From: Adiantum capillus-veneris
Taxonomy: Eukaryota; Streptophyta; Polypodiopsida; Polypodiales; Pteridaceae
Length of the DNA: 64,000 nucleotides
Assembly (NCBI GenBank): GCA_014529385.2
Contig: CM043949.1
Location: 147,167,850-147,231,849 of the forward strand
Direction: 5' to 3'
In this document: piece after piece, positions 33,721 through 44,400 of the stretch
How the letters are laid out: each line of letters starts with the position of its first letter
How positions within the stretch are numbered: position 1 is the first letter of the stretch
Made by a program: the position numbers and the translations under genes
The notes under the pieces: model-generated
What the model was told of the DNA's origin: nothing
What the model saw: the letters and a program-made list of their open reading frames with translations, nothing else
Databases searched by the model: none

Positions 33721-33904
33721 GTGAGATGTTTAATCGAGACAAATAATATGTGTGAGTTGAATTAATTAATTAAGTATATGTGAAGTAATATCATACTAAT
33801 TTTGTGACTTGTCCCTTTATGTGCAGGTTGTGACGCTCGAGATCAGTGGATTTCTATATATGTTTTGTGAGACACAGACACATCTTTGTGTTTCTTTCTT
33901 GTAT

Positions 33905-34085
33905 AGACATGGTTATGGTTATTGTTTATTGTTTATGGACGTTATGGTTATGGTTATTGTTTTGTTTATGGTTATGTTAACTTTATGGTTATGGTTATGG
34001 TTATTGTTTTGTTTATGGTTATGGTTATCGTTATGGTTTTGATCAATATGGTTATGGTTATGATTTTAATTTGGTTATGGTTTTG
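33905..34085. repeat. degenerate TATGGT repeat
   Basis: About 180 bp built from imperfect GGTTAT hexamers with tttattg variants. It would encode Tyr-Gly/Val-Met repeats but carries no other coding sign. Confidence 0.85.
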
Positions 34086-34261
34086 CACAGAGTTCATTTC
34101 ATTTCTTCCATCAAGTTGTGCCTTAAATCTCATGTGAGATCCTACATGGATATCATGTAGGAGGCGTATACATATGGTTTTTTTGAAAAGTTTATGTTAA
34201 AACGAAGGGAACTTTGCCGAAATTTCTGCAGGAGCACGGTTGATTTTGGTGCTGCTTGCTT

Positions 34262-34347
34262 TCTTGGGTAGAGGACAGGCAGTCTGGCTGTGGCTGTGTC
34301 CATCTTTTCACTAGGCATAGGCTAGGCTGCCTGTCCTCTACCCAAGA
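34262..34347. repeat. perfect 21-bp inverted repeat
   Basis: tcttgggtagaggacaggcag at 34262-34282 is exactly complemented at 34327-34347, with a 44-base spacer. It lies inside the CACTA right end. Confidence 0.95.
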
Positions 34348-34349
34348 TT

Positions 34350-34523
34350 TTTTTTTTTGATATGGTCGTCGAAATACGTGTCGATACACGCGTCAAAAAT
34401 AGGTGCCTTTCCACCCAGATATGAACGCATATTTTGACGATATCACAGGGACAAAGATTTCGATGCAGGTTTTGATGGCTCGCGTCGAAATCTGCGTCGA
34501 AGGCACCTCTTTTTGTTGTAGTG
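34350..34523 (-). mobile_element. right terminus of a CACTA element
   Basis: Read inward on the minus strand from 34523: CACTACAACAAAAAGAGG, the diagnostic CACTA terminal motif. Subterminal repeats follow (cgtcgaaat / tttcgacg / ggtgcct motifs at 34364-34510). The three bases outside are aag. A matching left terminus was not found by eye near 31.4-32.1 kb. Confidence 0.8.
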
Positions 34524-34617
34524 AAGCAATGCATATAGCTTCTGATGACCTACAAGATGAAGGTTAGAGACTAGCATTGGAACTTGTAGCATTTCACAAG
34601 ACTATAGCCCACACAAT

Positions 34618-35115
34618 TTGGGGTCAGAATCATCAATTGAAATTGACTTTGAGAATGAGAAATTTGAGTTAAATATTAGTGCAAATGTGGGAACAAACCA
34701 TTCAGGGCCGAGTGGTACCCTAGATGACAATCTTTCCAAGGGAGCAGAAGACACAAGTAGCGATTCATCTAGTGACTCTTCACTAGAGATTGGCCGTAAT
34801 AAAAAATTAGACAAGAAGAGTAAGAGATATAAGAGGCGACGGTATCGAGAAAATGTGCGTGCTAGAATAAATGAAGTTGAAACCATTGGATTCTTTAATG
34901 GGAGTAAATTCAAAAGGTACTATGATCCTCTAAGCTAGGAAGAGTTACAAGCCATCCATCAAAAGAAAGCAACCAAAGAACAAGCAGAGCTCAAAAAGAT
35001 CCAAGCAAGAGTTGAGGCTTGAGAAAGACAACAACGTCTTAGATGCCAATGAGAGGCTAATCTAGGAATCACGGAAGCATTTTTTGAAGACACTGATGAC
35101 TATTCATTGTAATAT
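34618..35115 (+). pseudogene. acidic/basic gag-linker fragment, copy B
   Basis: The frame has EIDFENEKFELNIS, a Ser/Asp-rich stretch, KKLDKKSKRYKRRRYRENVR (basic), then ERQQRLRCQ and similar charged helices. Stops are at about 34936 and 35020. Position before a retropepsin-like domain suggests the gag-pol linker of a Ty3-like element. Confidence 0.5.
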
Positions 35116-35119
35116 GATG

Positions 35120-35589
35120 CACCTCTACGATATCCAAGTGAGCTTAATAGCCTCTATGGGAGAGTACTATATAGCACATTATTGGATACAAGAGCTCAAC
35201 ATAATTTGTTATCCTATGGAGTTTGGTGTCAACTAGGAAAACCACCCCTATCCACATGCACCATCCAAGTCAAGGGTGTCAATAAGAAGAAGACCACTGT
35301 TTTTGGTATCCTACACAGTCCTGTTATTTATGACAATGGAACCGTGGTTCAAAGCGTTTTGGTCATGCCTGTTGGAGCTATGGAGGGTAATATAAACTTG
35401 GGGTGCAAATGGATGTCTGCAGTCAAATGTAATATCGATTGGGAGACCGAGAGTATCACGATGCAAAAACCAACTCATGGCCCTATGGCTCAAGGAATAA
35501 CACCTGAAATCTCAACTCTTCATAACAAAAAAAACAACAAAATATTGCCAATCCAACACAACATCCTTGCCAGTAGCACTACCCTCTAA
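35120..35589 (+). pseudogene. retropepsin-like domain, copy B
   Basis: TLLDTRAQHNLLSYGVW aligns with the retropepsin loop L-D-T-G-A, but the essential Gly is Arg. GVNKKKTTVFGILHSPV and VLVMPVGAMEGNINLGCKWM give the strand pattern and the I-L-G-like second hallmark. It differs from the D-G-G protease of copy A, so A and B are related modules and not a simple duplication. Confidence 0.65.
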
Positions 35590-36289
35590 AGCTTCAACTT
35601 CCATGGCTACGACAGACAGTCCATGTGATCTGACTAAGGGTACATAGCAATGGGTCCCCAAGGTATCGTTATCGGACCCCCCTATGGTTCAAGTTAATTC
35701 AAAAAGGAAACCTTGAAGGAAGGCATCCACTCAGGTTTAGAAGGTAAAAACCAAATCATGTTGGATTCCCAAACAACTATTAGAAGCCCAAGGCTACTAT
35801 GATGGAAATGATCAAATTTGGGTATCTAAACGTAAATCATGTCCTTTCCTATCCACTACAAAACATGTGAGTCAAACCTTGTGATTCTAAAGCCGATGGA
35901 AGACCGTGGGAAGGGAAAGATCACAAAATGCTACACACCTATTCCAGAGCTAGTTTGGGTTCCAAAACCAATCTATTCGGCCTAGCTCAGGAAAGGGGGA
36001 GTTCCATGAAGCTTCTAGCTCCTCATGTAATGCATTCGTATAGGTAAAAGCTTTTACACAACCTCCACCTACCATAGGCAGCCTCCATGAAGCTAGAAAA
36101 GATTCAACACCTCCCATTGTTCAATTATTACCTGATGCACTACTTCAAGTTCGTTCATGGCAGAGTACCTTACCACCCTTGCAACTCGATGAGGCACCCA
36201 AGGTAATAGAGAAATATTGGTCAAAATCCTCACCTATTACCAATTGGAATAACTGGTTCCAAAAGGTGATGACATCCTTTTAAAGTAAG
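35590..36289 (+). pseudogene. W[VI]PK-repeat protein, copy B
   Basis: A broken homologue of 26281-26994. QWVPKVSL, CWIPKQLLEAQGYYDGNDQI, WVSKRKSC and LVWVPKPI mark the four motif positions. PSSGKGEFHEASSSSC and PPLQLDEAPKVIEKYW match the copy A tail. Stops and frame breaks are frequent. Confidence 0.7.
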
Positions 36290-36312
36290 ATCTACCCAAG
36301 GAAGGGGGGAGT
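36290..36312 (+). other. polypurine-tract-like sequence, copy B
   Basis: atctacccaaggaaggggggag is followed by tcttcattc. It matches copy A at 26999. Confidence 0.5.
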
Positions 36313-37750
36313 CTTCATTCACGTCAGCATATTGAATTATTTCCGTCTTACCCTTCTTTCCCTGACCCTTGAGTTTTTTGATTTTAGGGATTGTATATAT
36401 ATAGATATATAGTAACTAACCACCCTAGTTTAAAAAGAAAAGTAAAGAGCAAGAGCAATTAGCAAATGAGTGTGCACAATACTAGTCAAAACATGGCCTT
36501 ACCGAAGAGGATTACAACTACCTTGATGATGATGATGGCGGTTTAGCCTAGAGCTACCGACCGAGCTCTCCAACCTCCACTTACTTTGATCCTCATCACT
36601 CGAGTGATGGAGGGTAGGTAGGATTAGTACGATAGGAGTGTTTCTGTTTTAGAGTTTAGTGATTAGCAAAGTTCTTTTTTTCCACTGATGTGCCTCTAGA
36701 AGGTGGATGTTTGGTGGTGACTACTGTGCAGTTTGTGACTACATAAGGATGCCTTCAAAGGACAACGACAATGGATGTTTACATGTTACAACGGATTTTC
36801 TCCATTATATCAGGTGTACCACTTCCTTTTATCTATGCTTTCCGCAGTTACATGTTTGCATCTTGTCATTTGAGTTTCTAACAATGCATAAATTTATGAA
36901 CTTGTGACATTGAAAATTTAGATGCTATAATTTTTCCAAACTTGTAGTACCTTGTTCTTCTCTTTGAGTTTGGTCTATTAGTTGGCTTTAAGTAGGTATC
37001 AGGACCTTAGGCTAAACTAGGCCACTTAATTGCTGACTTTAATTCCTAAATAGTCTATTAATTGTAGTAACTTGAGTAATGTTTTAGGCTATGAGGATAT
37101 AGTTATCTCTAGCTTATTCTACCTAAGTGTGACGTGTTGTGGAAGTCCATGTGTTAAGTTGGTATTTGAGACCTCAAGTCTCCCAACTAGTTTATGCTCA
37201 AGCTGGTATTTGAGACCTCGAGTCTCCCAGCTGCTGGTAATTTGAGACCTTGAGTCCCCTAGCTACTTGTAGCAGCTATAACAAAAAAAAAGAAAAAAAG
37301 AAAAAAAGAAAAGAGAAAGCAAATAGCACAAACTTCCTTGTATTTTATTTTGATCACACTTAAGTGGTATAAGTGACAAGATCACTAGTCTTTAGACCTC
37401 GACAAGCATTCCTAGGGTTAACTACTCTTTAGTCGATATTTTTCAATTAACGTTGGTCAATCTAGTACTTACTTTAGCCCTAGATCTTGTGTACTTCCCT
37501 TAGAGTCAACGTAACAGACCTTAACTCAATTGCATTTCATTTAGGTACTACGCTTGTTCTAGTTGGCAATGTTACAATTCATGATTTTTTTTTGCTTTTT
37601 CTAGAATATCATGTATGCTTCTCACTTATTGCACGCCTGCACATGGTGCCTTTGAGCTTTCACAATGCTGTTTTTCTGCTGCTAAACTACAGGTATTCCT
37701 ATCATGATCCCAATACTGCACTGATATATTTCGAAGGTGGAATCTACATC
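36313..37750. other. non-coding 3' region of the composite element
   Basis: 36385-36700 repeats 27090-27355. At 37150-37265 there are three tandem-like variants of ggtatttgagacctcgagtctcccagct. An A-rich agaaaaaaag run lies near 37285-37312. No gene. Confidence 0.55.
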
Positions 37751-37763
37751 AGGAAGGGGGGCA
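37751..37763 (+). other. polypurine tract of composite element
   Basis: aggaaggggggca immediately precedes the 3' LTR start TGTTAACC. Confidence 0.75.
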
Positions 37764-38034
37764 TGTTAACCACCGGCATCCATTTCTAGTAGTCATGGGC
37801 CGGGCTTGTCGATCCAATAGGAAAAGGGTAAGAGTGATCACTGATGAGAGGTTCACTCTAATTGGAACATTCAAGGGTTAGTTGGCTAAGCATGGGCGCC
37901 CAAGTGTGAATGGGTGAGCTCATATACAAGTCACATGAACCTAAAAATCACTCATTCTCTCATTTTTGAAATGGAAGAGTGCTCTTGCTCCATCTCCATC
38001 TTCTTCTTCATCTCCTTGTGTTGTGTGTGTATGC

Positions 38035-38098
<64 letters not shown>

Positions 38099-38320
38099 AT
38101 TGCGATGGCACGACAGCAGCGAGGCGGTTGAGCACGGCACGACGGTAGCTCCCTCTTCTTCACGGAGAGGAATCCTACACGAAGGCAAGCGTAGGGTGGT
38201 GAGTTACACACCCTTGCTCTCTTGAGCTTGCTAGATTAGTTTAGTTTTGTGCTTGCAGCCATTTGTGGCTTGCACACAGTGTACGGCAAGTCCCTTGCTT
38301 TGAAACGTGTGACATACGCA
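37764..38320 (+). repeat. 3' LTR of composite Ty3-like element
   Basis: 557 bp, starting TGTTAACCACC and ending CATACGCA. It is homologous to 20422-21016, including an internal (GA)n at 38037-38098. Confidence 0.8.
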
Positions 38321-39205
38321 CATAGTTATGAAGAGGGGCTACCTGACTCTAACTTTTCCGTCTTCTTTTGCGTAATATCATTGTGGCCCCCTTGTGGGTC
38401 TGTGCTACTACACTATCTTAGGGTCCTCTTTCTCCTCCTCTTTATTCTCTTCCTCTCTCTCCCCCTCTCCCCCCCTCTCTCTGTACAAGATGGCAAGCTG
38501 TATCTTCTATCAAATTGAAACCGGGCCCGCCGCACTGTTGTGAAAGAATGAGGCCTCTATATAGGGTGGAAATACTGTATCATCTCCCTCTTGAAGCAAG
38601 GCCCACCACACTGAAGTAAGGAAATATGGCCACTAGCTCCCAACCCTATAAAGGAGAGCTTCCATGCTCACTTAGCATTGTTACTATGTGTTTCGGAAGA
38701 GCATGTGTGTTCTTGTGTACATTGGGATTGTGAGGGTTTTACCTGCAAGGGTGTTGTGTTAAGTAGTCGGCTATATGGCAAAAGGCAAGGATAAGCAGGC
38801 TATTGTGGAGGTGGTTTCTTCGACTCAATCTCAAGTGACTGATAGCATTAATATGGACTACTGTCTGAACTGTGTGATGGGTTGTGAGTCACTTGTTGTT
38901 ATCCAAAATTTTGTCATGCATATACGGGTATATATGACTGGCAACTTCTACTACACTGTTTGTATCTATGGAACTGGTTTTTTGTTTCACATTGCAAGCT
39001 AGGTATTGCTTTCTTGAGTAGGGGTATGAGTACCCTTTTGGGGTCTGCGGATTTGGTTTGTAATTCCCTCTTGATTTTAAGGGGTATCTGGCAATGCACA
39101 CCTAAGGTTTGTCTTGGGCATGTAAATAATCTTTCATTTCCTGGATAATTCTTGCAGTGATTGTGGTGTTTTTTTCAAAAAGGGGGGGCAATGATTGGTT
39201 TTATT
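38321..39205 (+). other. no gene recognised
   Basis: A short frame from ATG 38775 (MAKGKDKQAIVEVVSSTQSQ) has a plausible Gag-like opening but is followed by no known domain. Pyrimidine-rich tract at 38420-38480. Confidence 0.4.
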
Positions 39206-39208
39206 CTT

Positions 39209-39460
39209 AAAATACCTGGTGAATGACCCTATATGGTGGAGTGGATATACTTGGGGGTGTTAGACATTGGCCTGTAATTTTTGGTAAGGCTGCTATGTCG
39301 GTGTACTTCTGTTGTTAAGCCTCTGGGTTGGTTAAAATACCTGCTGAATGACCCTATATGGTGGGGCGGATATACTTGGGGGTGTTAAGACGTCGGCTTG
39401 TAATTTTTGGTAAGGCTGCTGTGTCGGTGTACTTTTGTTGTTGAGCCTTTGGGTTGGCTA
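39209..39460. repeat. tandem duplication, ~125-bp units
   Basis: aaaatacctg-tgaatgaccctatatggtgg…gtgtacttttgttgtt recurs at 39209 and 39334. Confidence 0.9.
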
Positions 39461-39746
39461 TCAAGCTTACCTCTCTTGCCATTTTAATGTTTTGTATTTA
39501 AAATTTCAGCAGGATTGCTCATACTGGTCGAGTATGGTTGGTTGGGAACATGGTTATGATTGAAGGTGGCCGTTTGTGGTTCTGAATATGGGTATGATGG
39601 GTTGTGGTATATGGTTGATATGAGCTCTTCTTGTGGCATAAGTGGTTGCTTATTGCATCATTATTATGGACCTTGGCAACACACGTTCCTTGCTTTTGGA
39701 ACAAATGAGGAAATATGGAATAACACATCTATATGGATCATGATTT

Positions 39747-40110
39747 AGGGTATTAGTACTCATATTTATTACCTTACATTTTGTTTTCGACTTCCGACTA
39801 AGGGGGTGTAGGACTTACTTACTAAATGTCTTTTTATATTACAGGCGACTCCAAAGTATAGATTGACTGAAAGTAGAGCACTATCATCACTGACGCAAAA
39901 AAATAGCAACCATTAATGCCAAACTCTGTAAAGTCAAGAAACCGGTATATTTGGCCCACTTTGAGGCTACAATGCCTCATAAAACTCGTCTCCGGCCTTA
40001 TCTCATGAGAGCTTGTAAAGCACAAGGGGCTTCAATATGTTTTTTCCCCTTGTAAATGATTTCATCTTTGAATATATGATTAGCTTGACCTTGTTATCAA
40101 CAAAATAAAT
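39747..40110 (+). repeat. LTR-like repeat, copy 2 (partner 31447-31790)
   Basis: Homologous to 31447-31790 in the same orientation. cgactaaggggg precedes TGTAGGACTTACTTACTAAATG as in copy 1. Confidence 0.7.
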
Positions 40111-40120
40111 TTTTATATTT

Positions 40121-41163
40121 TACATCAACAAAACCCTCATTCTCTTTGTGGTGAATCAACTATGGCGGCAGCGTGAAAAGAATAAGAAGAAGAATGGCGG
40201 TCACTTTCGACAATCTACGCACGGGTGAGTTCAAAATTCCTCAAGGATTAACCATCTAAAGGGTACATCCATCTCATTCACCCCTCGTTTCTTATCCTTC
40301 AAGTCATTCTACCCATGTAATTATATTACTTACATTTTCTAGTGTTTGCTAACACCAACTGCTAACCCTTTCTTGTAAATTGCACCCAATCTACTCTACC
40401 TTGGAGTAGGCAACCTCACACAAAAATCACTCATCTCTCTAGAATCTTCTCTATTTCACCTCAATAATTCTCTCCTCTTGAGCCCACATCCATGTGACTC
40501 AAGAGACAAGAGAGCCTCACTCTCATAAGAATATATAAAAAATTTTATAAACATGGTTTTCTATGTAGATGTTGATCAGGAGATAATCCTAATAAGGGCT
40601 CTCCTCACCTATAAATAGATCCCTTTTCCCTTTGTAAATGGCATGATCTCTACAGTATTGCTCACTACTTTGAGCATACCATTCTCCATCTTAGTTGTAG
40701 GGAGAGAGAGTAAGCTCTCTATACACCACTACTTGTGGTGTATATGAAAGCTTCTTGAGCTAGTTGTAGCATTGCAAGGGAGTGAGTGATTCATAACTTC
40801 CAATCAAAGTTGTATATACTCTTGCACATTAATTGAATAAAAAATTTGGGTGCAATTGCGGTTTAAAAATCTCTTGAGTCTCTCCAATTCAGGCTTGGAA
40901 AACTCATTTCGTTTGGTTTAAGGTGATGTATTCTCATTTTGAGATTCTTTTGTAGTATTTGCTCGTATGTGACTGAAGAGCTTTTGTGTTTGTTTTTGTT
41001 TCTTGGGAAAACATTATAAGAGGGCTGTATGGTGAGAGAGTTCCCATAACAATAAGATAATGGGTAGATCGCAACATCATCAAAGCTAATTGTGTTTCTT
41101 GACTCTCTCCAAGCTATTTATACACCCACGTCAATCATTTAAATTGAAGCTTATTTCTTGCCC

Positions 41164-41200
<37 letters not shown>

Positions 41201-41453
41201 GGTGTTTGTTGTGTGTATTTTTAGCATTGATATTAATGATAGTGTACCCTTCCTTCTCACTTCTATTGCTCAGGAATTCTCCTCTTTTGCATCCTAGTTT
41301 GCTCTATAACTATGTGGTGCCCCTTCACTTGTTTGGATGTAGGTTTGTTGTTGTTTCTTGCTTGTGGTTGCCCCAACCCGAATTGAGTAGCATGGGAGCC
41401 TTGAGGGGTGTTTAGAGGTCGCCTCTCTTGTTGCCCGCCTCGGACCGCCTCAA
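40121..41453 (+). repeat. ~1.3-kb LTR-like repeat, copy 1
   Basis: Matches 55531-56936 from atcaacaaaaccctcattctctttgtgg to ttgttgcccgcc-gga-cgcctcaa. At its right end the sequence continues ttttggtgcccccacc, a possible primer-binding site, whereas the partner continues cctcaaca then unrelated DNA. I read them as the 5' and 3' LTRs of one Ty3 element, with start uncertain. It contains TATA-like tataaatag at about 40611 and a CT tract at 41166-41198. Confidence 0.7.
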
Positions 41454-41499
41454 TTTTGGTGCCCCCACCACGGAGGACGGCTTGTGTATTTTTTTGTGT

Positions 41500-41992
41500 A
41501 TAGTCAACCGAATCACGAGAATTGTATGATCCTTTCATTCCCATTGCAAGGCAAAAGATACATATCATTGTTAGTACTAAGTTGCAATTTCAACGTGAAA
41601 TGTGTACAATTTTAGGTCCTCTTATGTTGGCCGAGATAAACACTTCGGTAAATCCTTTTATTTTGCCTCTCATTAGGTACGATTTTAGTTTGGACGTATA
41701 TATCTTTGTTCTTTTTTAAGCATTAGGTCATGCATAAACCATAGATAATGGCCGAGGAATGAAGGTTGTTCCCTTTTATTTCACTCCACACACTAGAATA
41801 AATGTTGCAATTAGTAGAAAAATCCATTTTCAGCAGCGTATGGTGTTCATGTTTGGTGCTCAAAGAGTCGGAGAAATTCTCCCATCACCAAACCTCGTCA
41901 TCTTGCCTCTTGTTGACTATCATAGATCATTTGATGTATTTTTATTTTGTTGTAGAATAGATAAAAAAATGTTAGTGTATAAATCTTTTTAA
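41500..41992 (+). pseudogene. diverged duplicated protein module
   Basis: In one frame, KIHIIVSTKLQFQREM with PFILPLIRYDFSLDVYIF (about 41552-41715) and RINVAISRKIHFQQRM with LVILPLVDYHRSFDVFLF (about 41789-41950) are homologous modules 237 bases apart (79 codons, same frame). Stops lie between them. They sit directly before the gag core, so they may be part of its N-terminus. Not recognised as a known domain. Confidence 0.5.
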
Positions 41993-42060
41993 GAAAGAAA
42001 GAAAAAAATATGTTGTTACTTTGAAATTGATTCAATGGAGGCCCAACGCCAAATTTTAGG

Positions 42061-42516
42061 ATATCCTCTCTTTTTGGAGATCCTAACGAGGATGTCGATT
42101 TATTTGTAGCAAATTTCAAAATGGCTTCCCACATAAAAAGAGTGAAAGGAGACGAGGAATGCTTAGATATGTTTAAGGTAGTTCTAAGCAAGGATGCGAG
42201 CACTTGGTTTGACTCTCTATCTCAGGAGGCTAAGGGAAGCTATAAGGAAGTTGTTGATCATTTCAAGAGATACTTCTTTGACCCCCAAAACACTCAAAAG
42301 CTATGGCAAGACATTGTTTCTCACAAGCAAAAAGACTCAGATGATTACTACATGTATAATCAAGAGTTTCTACGTCTTTGGCCTGTATGGGTGAGAAATG
42401 TTTCTAACCTTGGTGATGGTGCAGAGTTCCTTAAGAAGGAAAGTGTAATGCCTATAGCTCCGCAGTGGAGATATAAGCACTATGGGAATGGATACCCTCA
42501 CACTTCCTTACATTAG
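42061..42516 (+). pseudogene. Ty3-type gag core
   Basis: LFGDPNEDVDLFVANFK, RVKGDEECLDMFKVVLSKDASTWF, SYKEVVDHFKRYFFDPQN and DDYYMYNQEFLRLWPVW follow the helix pattern of retrotransposon Gag (the W-F, hydrophobic-helix and LR-W anchors). The frame is lost after about 42450. Confidence 0.75.
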
Positions 42517-42707
42517 ATGAACAACAATGTATATGAAGACAGAATAGAAGAGAATACATAGGAACAGAACACCATCTTCTTCATTGATAAGTAACCAAAC
42601 ACAGGATTGCATGAGAATGATATATTGATTGATTAAGATATATCCACAATGACTGGTATGCCCCCCCAAATACACCCGTTGCTCCAGTGCAGATCGAGAA
42701 ATGATGT

Positions 42708-42808
42708 AAAACCCCGTCCTATCCTATGAATAGGTAAAGGGCAAATATTGTGTAAAACCCTATTCATACTCTAAACCGGTAAAGGGCAAAGAGGGGTATG
42801 AATAGGGT
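42708..42808. repeat. inverted and direct short repeats
   Basis: accctattcatac (42757-42769) is exactly complemented by gtatgaatagggt (42796-42808). ggtaaagggcaaa occurs twice in between and before. It could form a 13-bp stem. Confidence 0.85.
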
Positions 42809-42812
42809 AATA

Positions 42813-43685
42813 TCAAGCCAAATATCGGTTTAGAGCAGGCCAAAATGGTGGACATGGCGGGAGACTGAGTGAAAAAGAGTGAGCAAGTGTCTCCACCCAA
42901 AAACAGACTCTGCACTGCTCCTTACGAAGACAATGAATGACTCGCTGCAAACAAGAGACATGGGCTTGGGCTTCGGCACGTTCTTCTGTAGCTTTTGCCC
43001 AATAAAAAATATCAAAACTTTCTTGTACAATGCCCTTACATGTGTCATTAGTAGGCGACTCAGGCTGACTCACCACGAGTTGTTGAGATGGTTGCTGAGT
43101 TACCACCACATTGGATAGCATAGACCTCCAATTTTGCATTTGACCCTCCAAAAAATTATGCGGGTCCTGCTATATTTCCACTGCTAGTGCATCAAGATCA
43201 TTCAAATTGATCATTACATCACCAGGATGTGATGCTAAATAATTTGCCAGGCTATCCTACGTTTGCAAGTAAAGAAGTTCATCTTGAATAGAGGAGACAA
43301 ACACAAAATTAGCCTCCCTCAGATTTTGCATTTCACCAGCATGCTGCTGGGTTGTACTATGCAGTGCTGAGTTTTGGCCCACCAGCTCCTCATTGCGAGC
43401 TTGCAAGGCAACCACCTACGATTTGAGCTCGGTGACCTGTGCCTCAGTTGCCAATGCTGGCCAAATTGACCGCAAGGAATTCGCCATGCGTTGCAAAAAG
43501 GTTCCCCACTCTTGGAGCTGATCCGAGGGATTTGTGGTTTGAGCTTCCCAAGCTAGAGGGATTGGATTCACTCCCACCGCATCTATAGCTACCCAATTAG
43601 CATCGAGGTTTTTTGGTTGCGAGGAAGTGTTCGCACGTGCAGAGCTAGTTCCCTTAGGATTTGAAGTTGTAGCATGCTCCTGCAT
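42813..43685 (-). pseudogene. antisense coiled-coil ORF in Ty3 element
   Basis: On the strand opposite to gag and integrase lies a single frame of 290 codons broken only by three TAG codons (at 43416, 43257 and 43170 on the plus-strand scale). Low-complexity Ser/Asn/Pro start, then LEELV-type heptads (VVALQARNEELVGQN, EMQNLREANFVFVSSIQDEL), LASHPGDVMINLNDLDALAVEI, then NFLEGQMQNWRSMLSNVVVTQQ and a Cys-containing C-terminus. Plant Ty3 lineages are known to carry antisense ORFs between gag-pol and the LTR, but this one lies between gag and integrase remnants. Function unknown. Confidence 0.55.
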
Positions 43686-43789
43686 TCTTCGATGTTAGTG
43701 TGCAACTGTAAAATCCTCTGGCAATCGGCCTCTGACCAGAGACGACGTCTGGGTAGGAGGTGGTGTGGAAAGCAAGACTTCCTCTTCTT

Positions 43790-44400
43790 GGATGGTGACT
43801 TGTGGGCGTATCAAACCACATATAGGGAAGCCATAGACTTCACACAATTTCACTTGGTCTATGGTCAAAAGGCTTTACAACCAATTGAGCTCAACATTCC
43901 AACAATGCGACTTCACGGCAAAGCAACACAAGATAATCAAGAAGCATGGATGGATGGACTTCTTACCTCAGCTGAGCTTGAGTGGAAAAAAGAATCAGCT
44001 TATGAGTGCTACAAGAGGAAAGCTACACAAGTAAAGGAGAAGCTTAACAAGAAACAAAAGGAAAAGGGAAGGAGATCTTCTGCTAAGGTATGACAATCAA
44101 CTTGCCAATCATTTTGATGCCAAGTTTGAAACTAGATGGTACGGATCGTACGTAGTCAAGAAGAATTTCAGTTCAAGTTCCTACCAACTCATGGACCTCA
44201 ATAATAAAGAGCACTCCAAGAAGGTAAATGGGTATCGGCTAAAGCCTTATTTGAGTCGCCTTCTACCTAAGGATCTACCAAAGATCTGTCAAAAGGAAAC
44301 TATCTCATGTAAGTTTTGTTGCATGAAGCACATTAGGAAAAGTTTGGACTCAAAAATGGGCCTTGTAAGAAATGCCAGGTCAGCTTAGAGAGAGATAATA
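43790..44400 (+). pseudogene. Ty3/gypsy integrase C-terminal region
   Basis: WAYQTTYREAIDFTQFHLVYGQKALQPIEL is split by no stop and is the classic end of the gypsy integrase core. Then comes EEAYECYKRK-like charged helix. In a second frame, RYDNQLANHFDAKFETRWYGSYVVKK and VNGYRLKPYL form the C-terminal small beta domain. Upstream integrase and reverse transcriptase are missing. A purine tract atttggggggta follows at about 44454. Confidence 0.85.

Noticed and set aside
38037-38098. Long open frames of Arg-Glu or Ser-Leu repeats over GA/CT tracts (also at 20713, 41166, 56579, 57555)
   Set aside because: They are translations of dinucleotide microsatellites, open in several frames on both strands by composition alone.
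20380-38330. gcacatagtt-atg shared by both outer flanks of the composite LTR pair as a target-site duplication
   Set aside because: The length and the uncertain 5' LTR start do not fit a 5-bp duplication. It may be chance.
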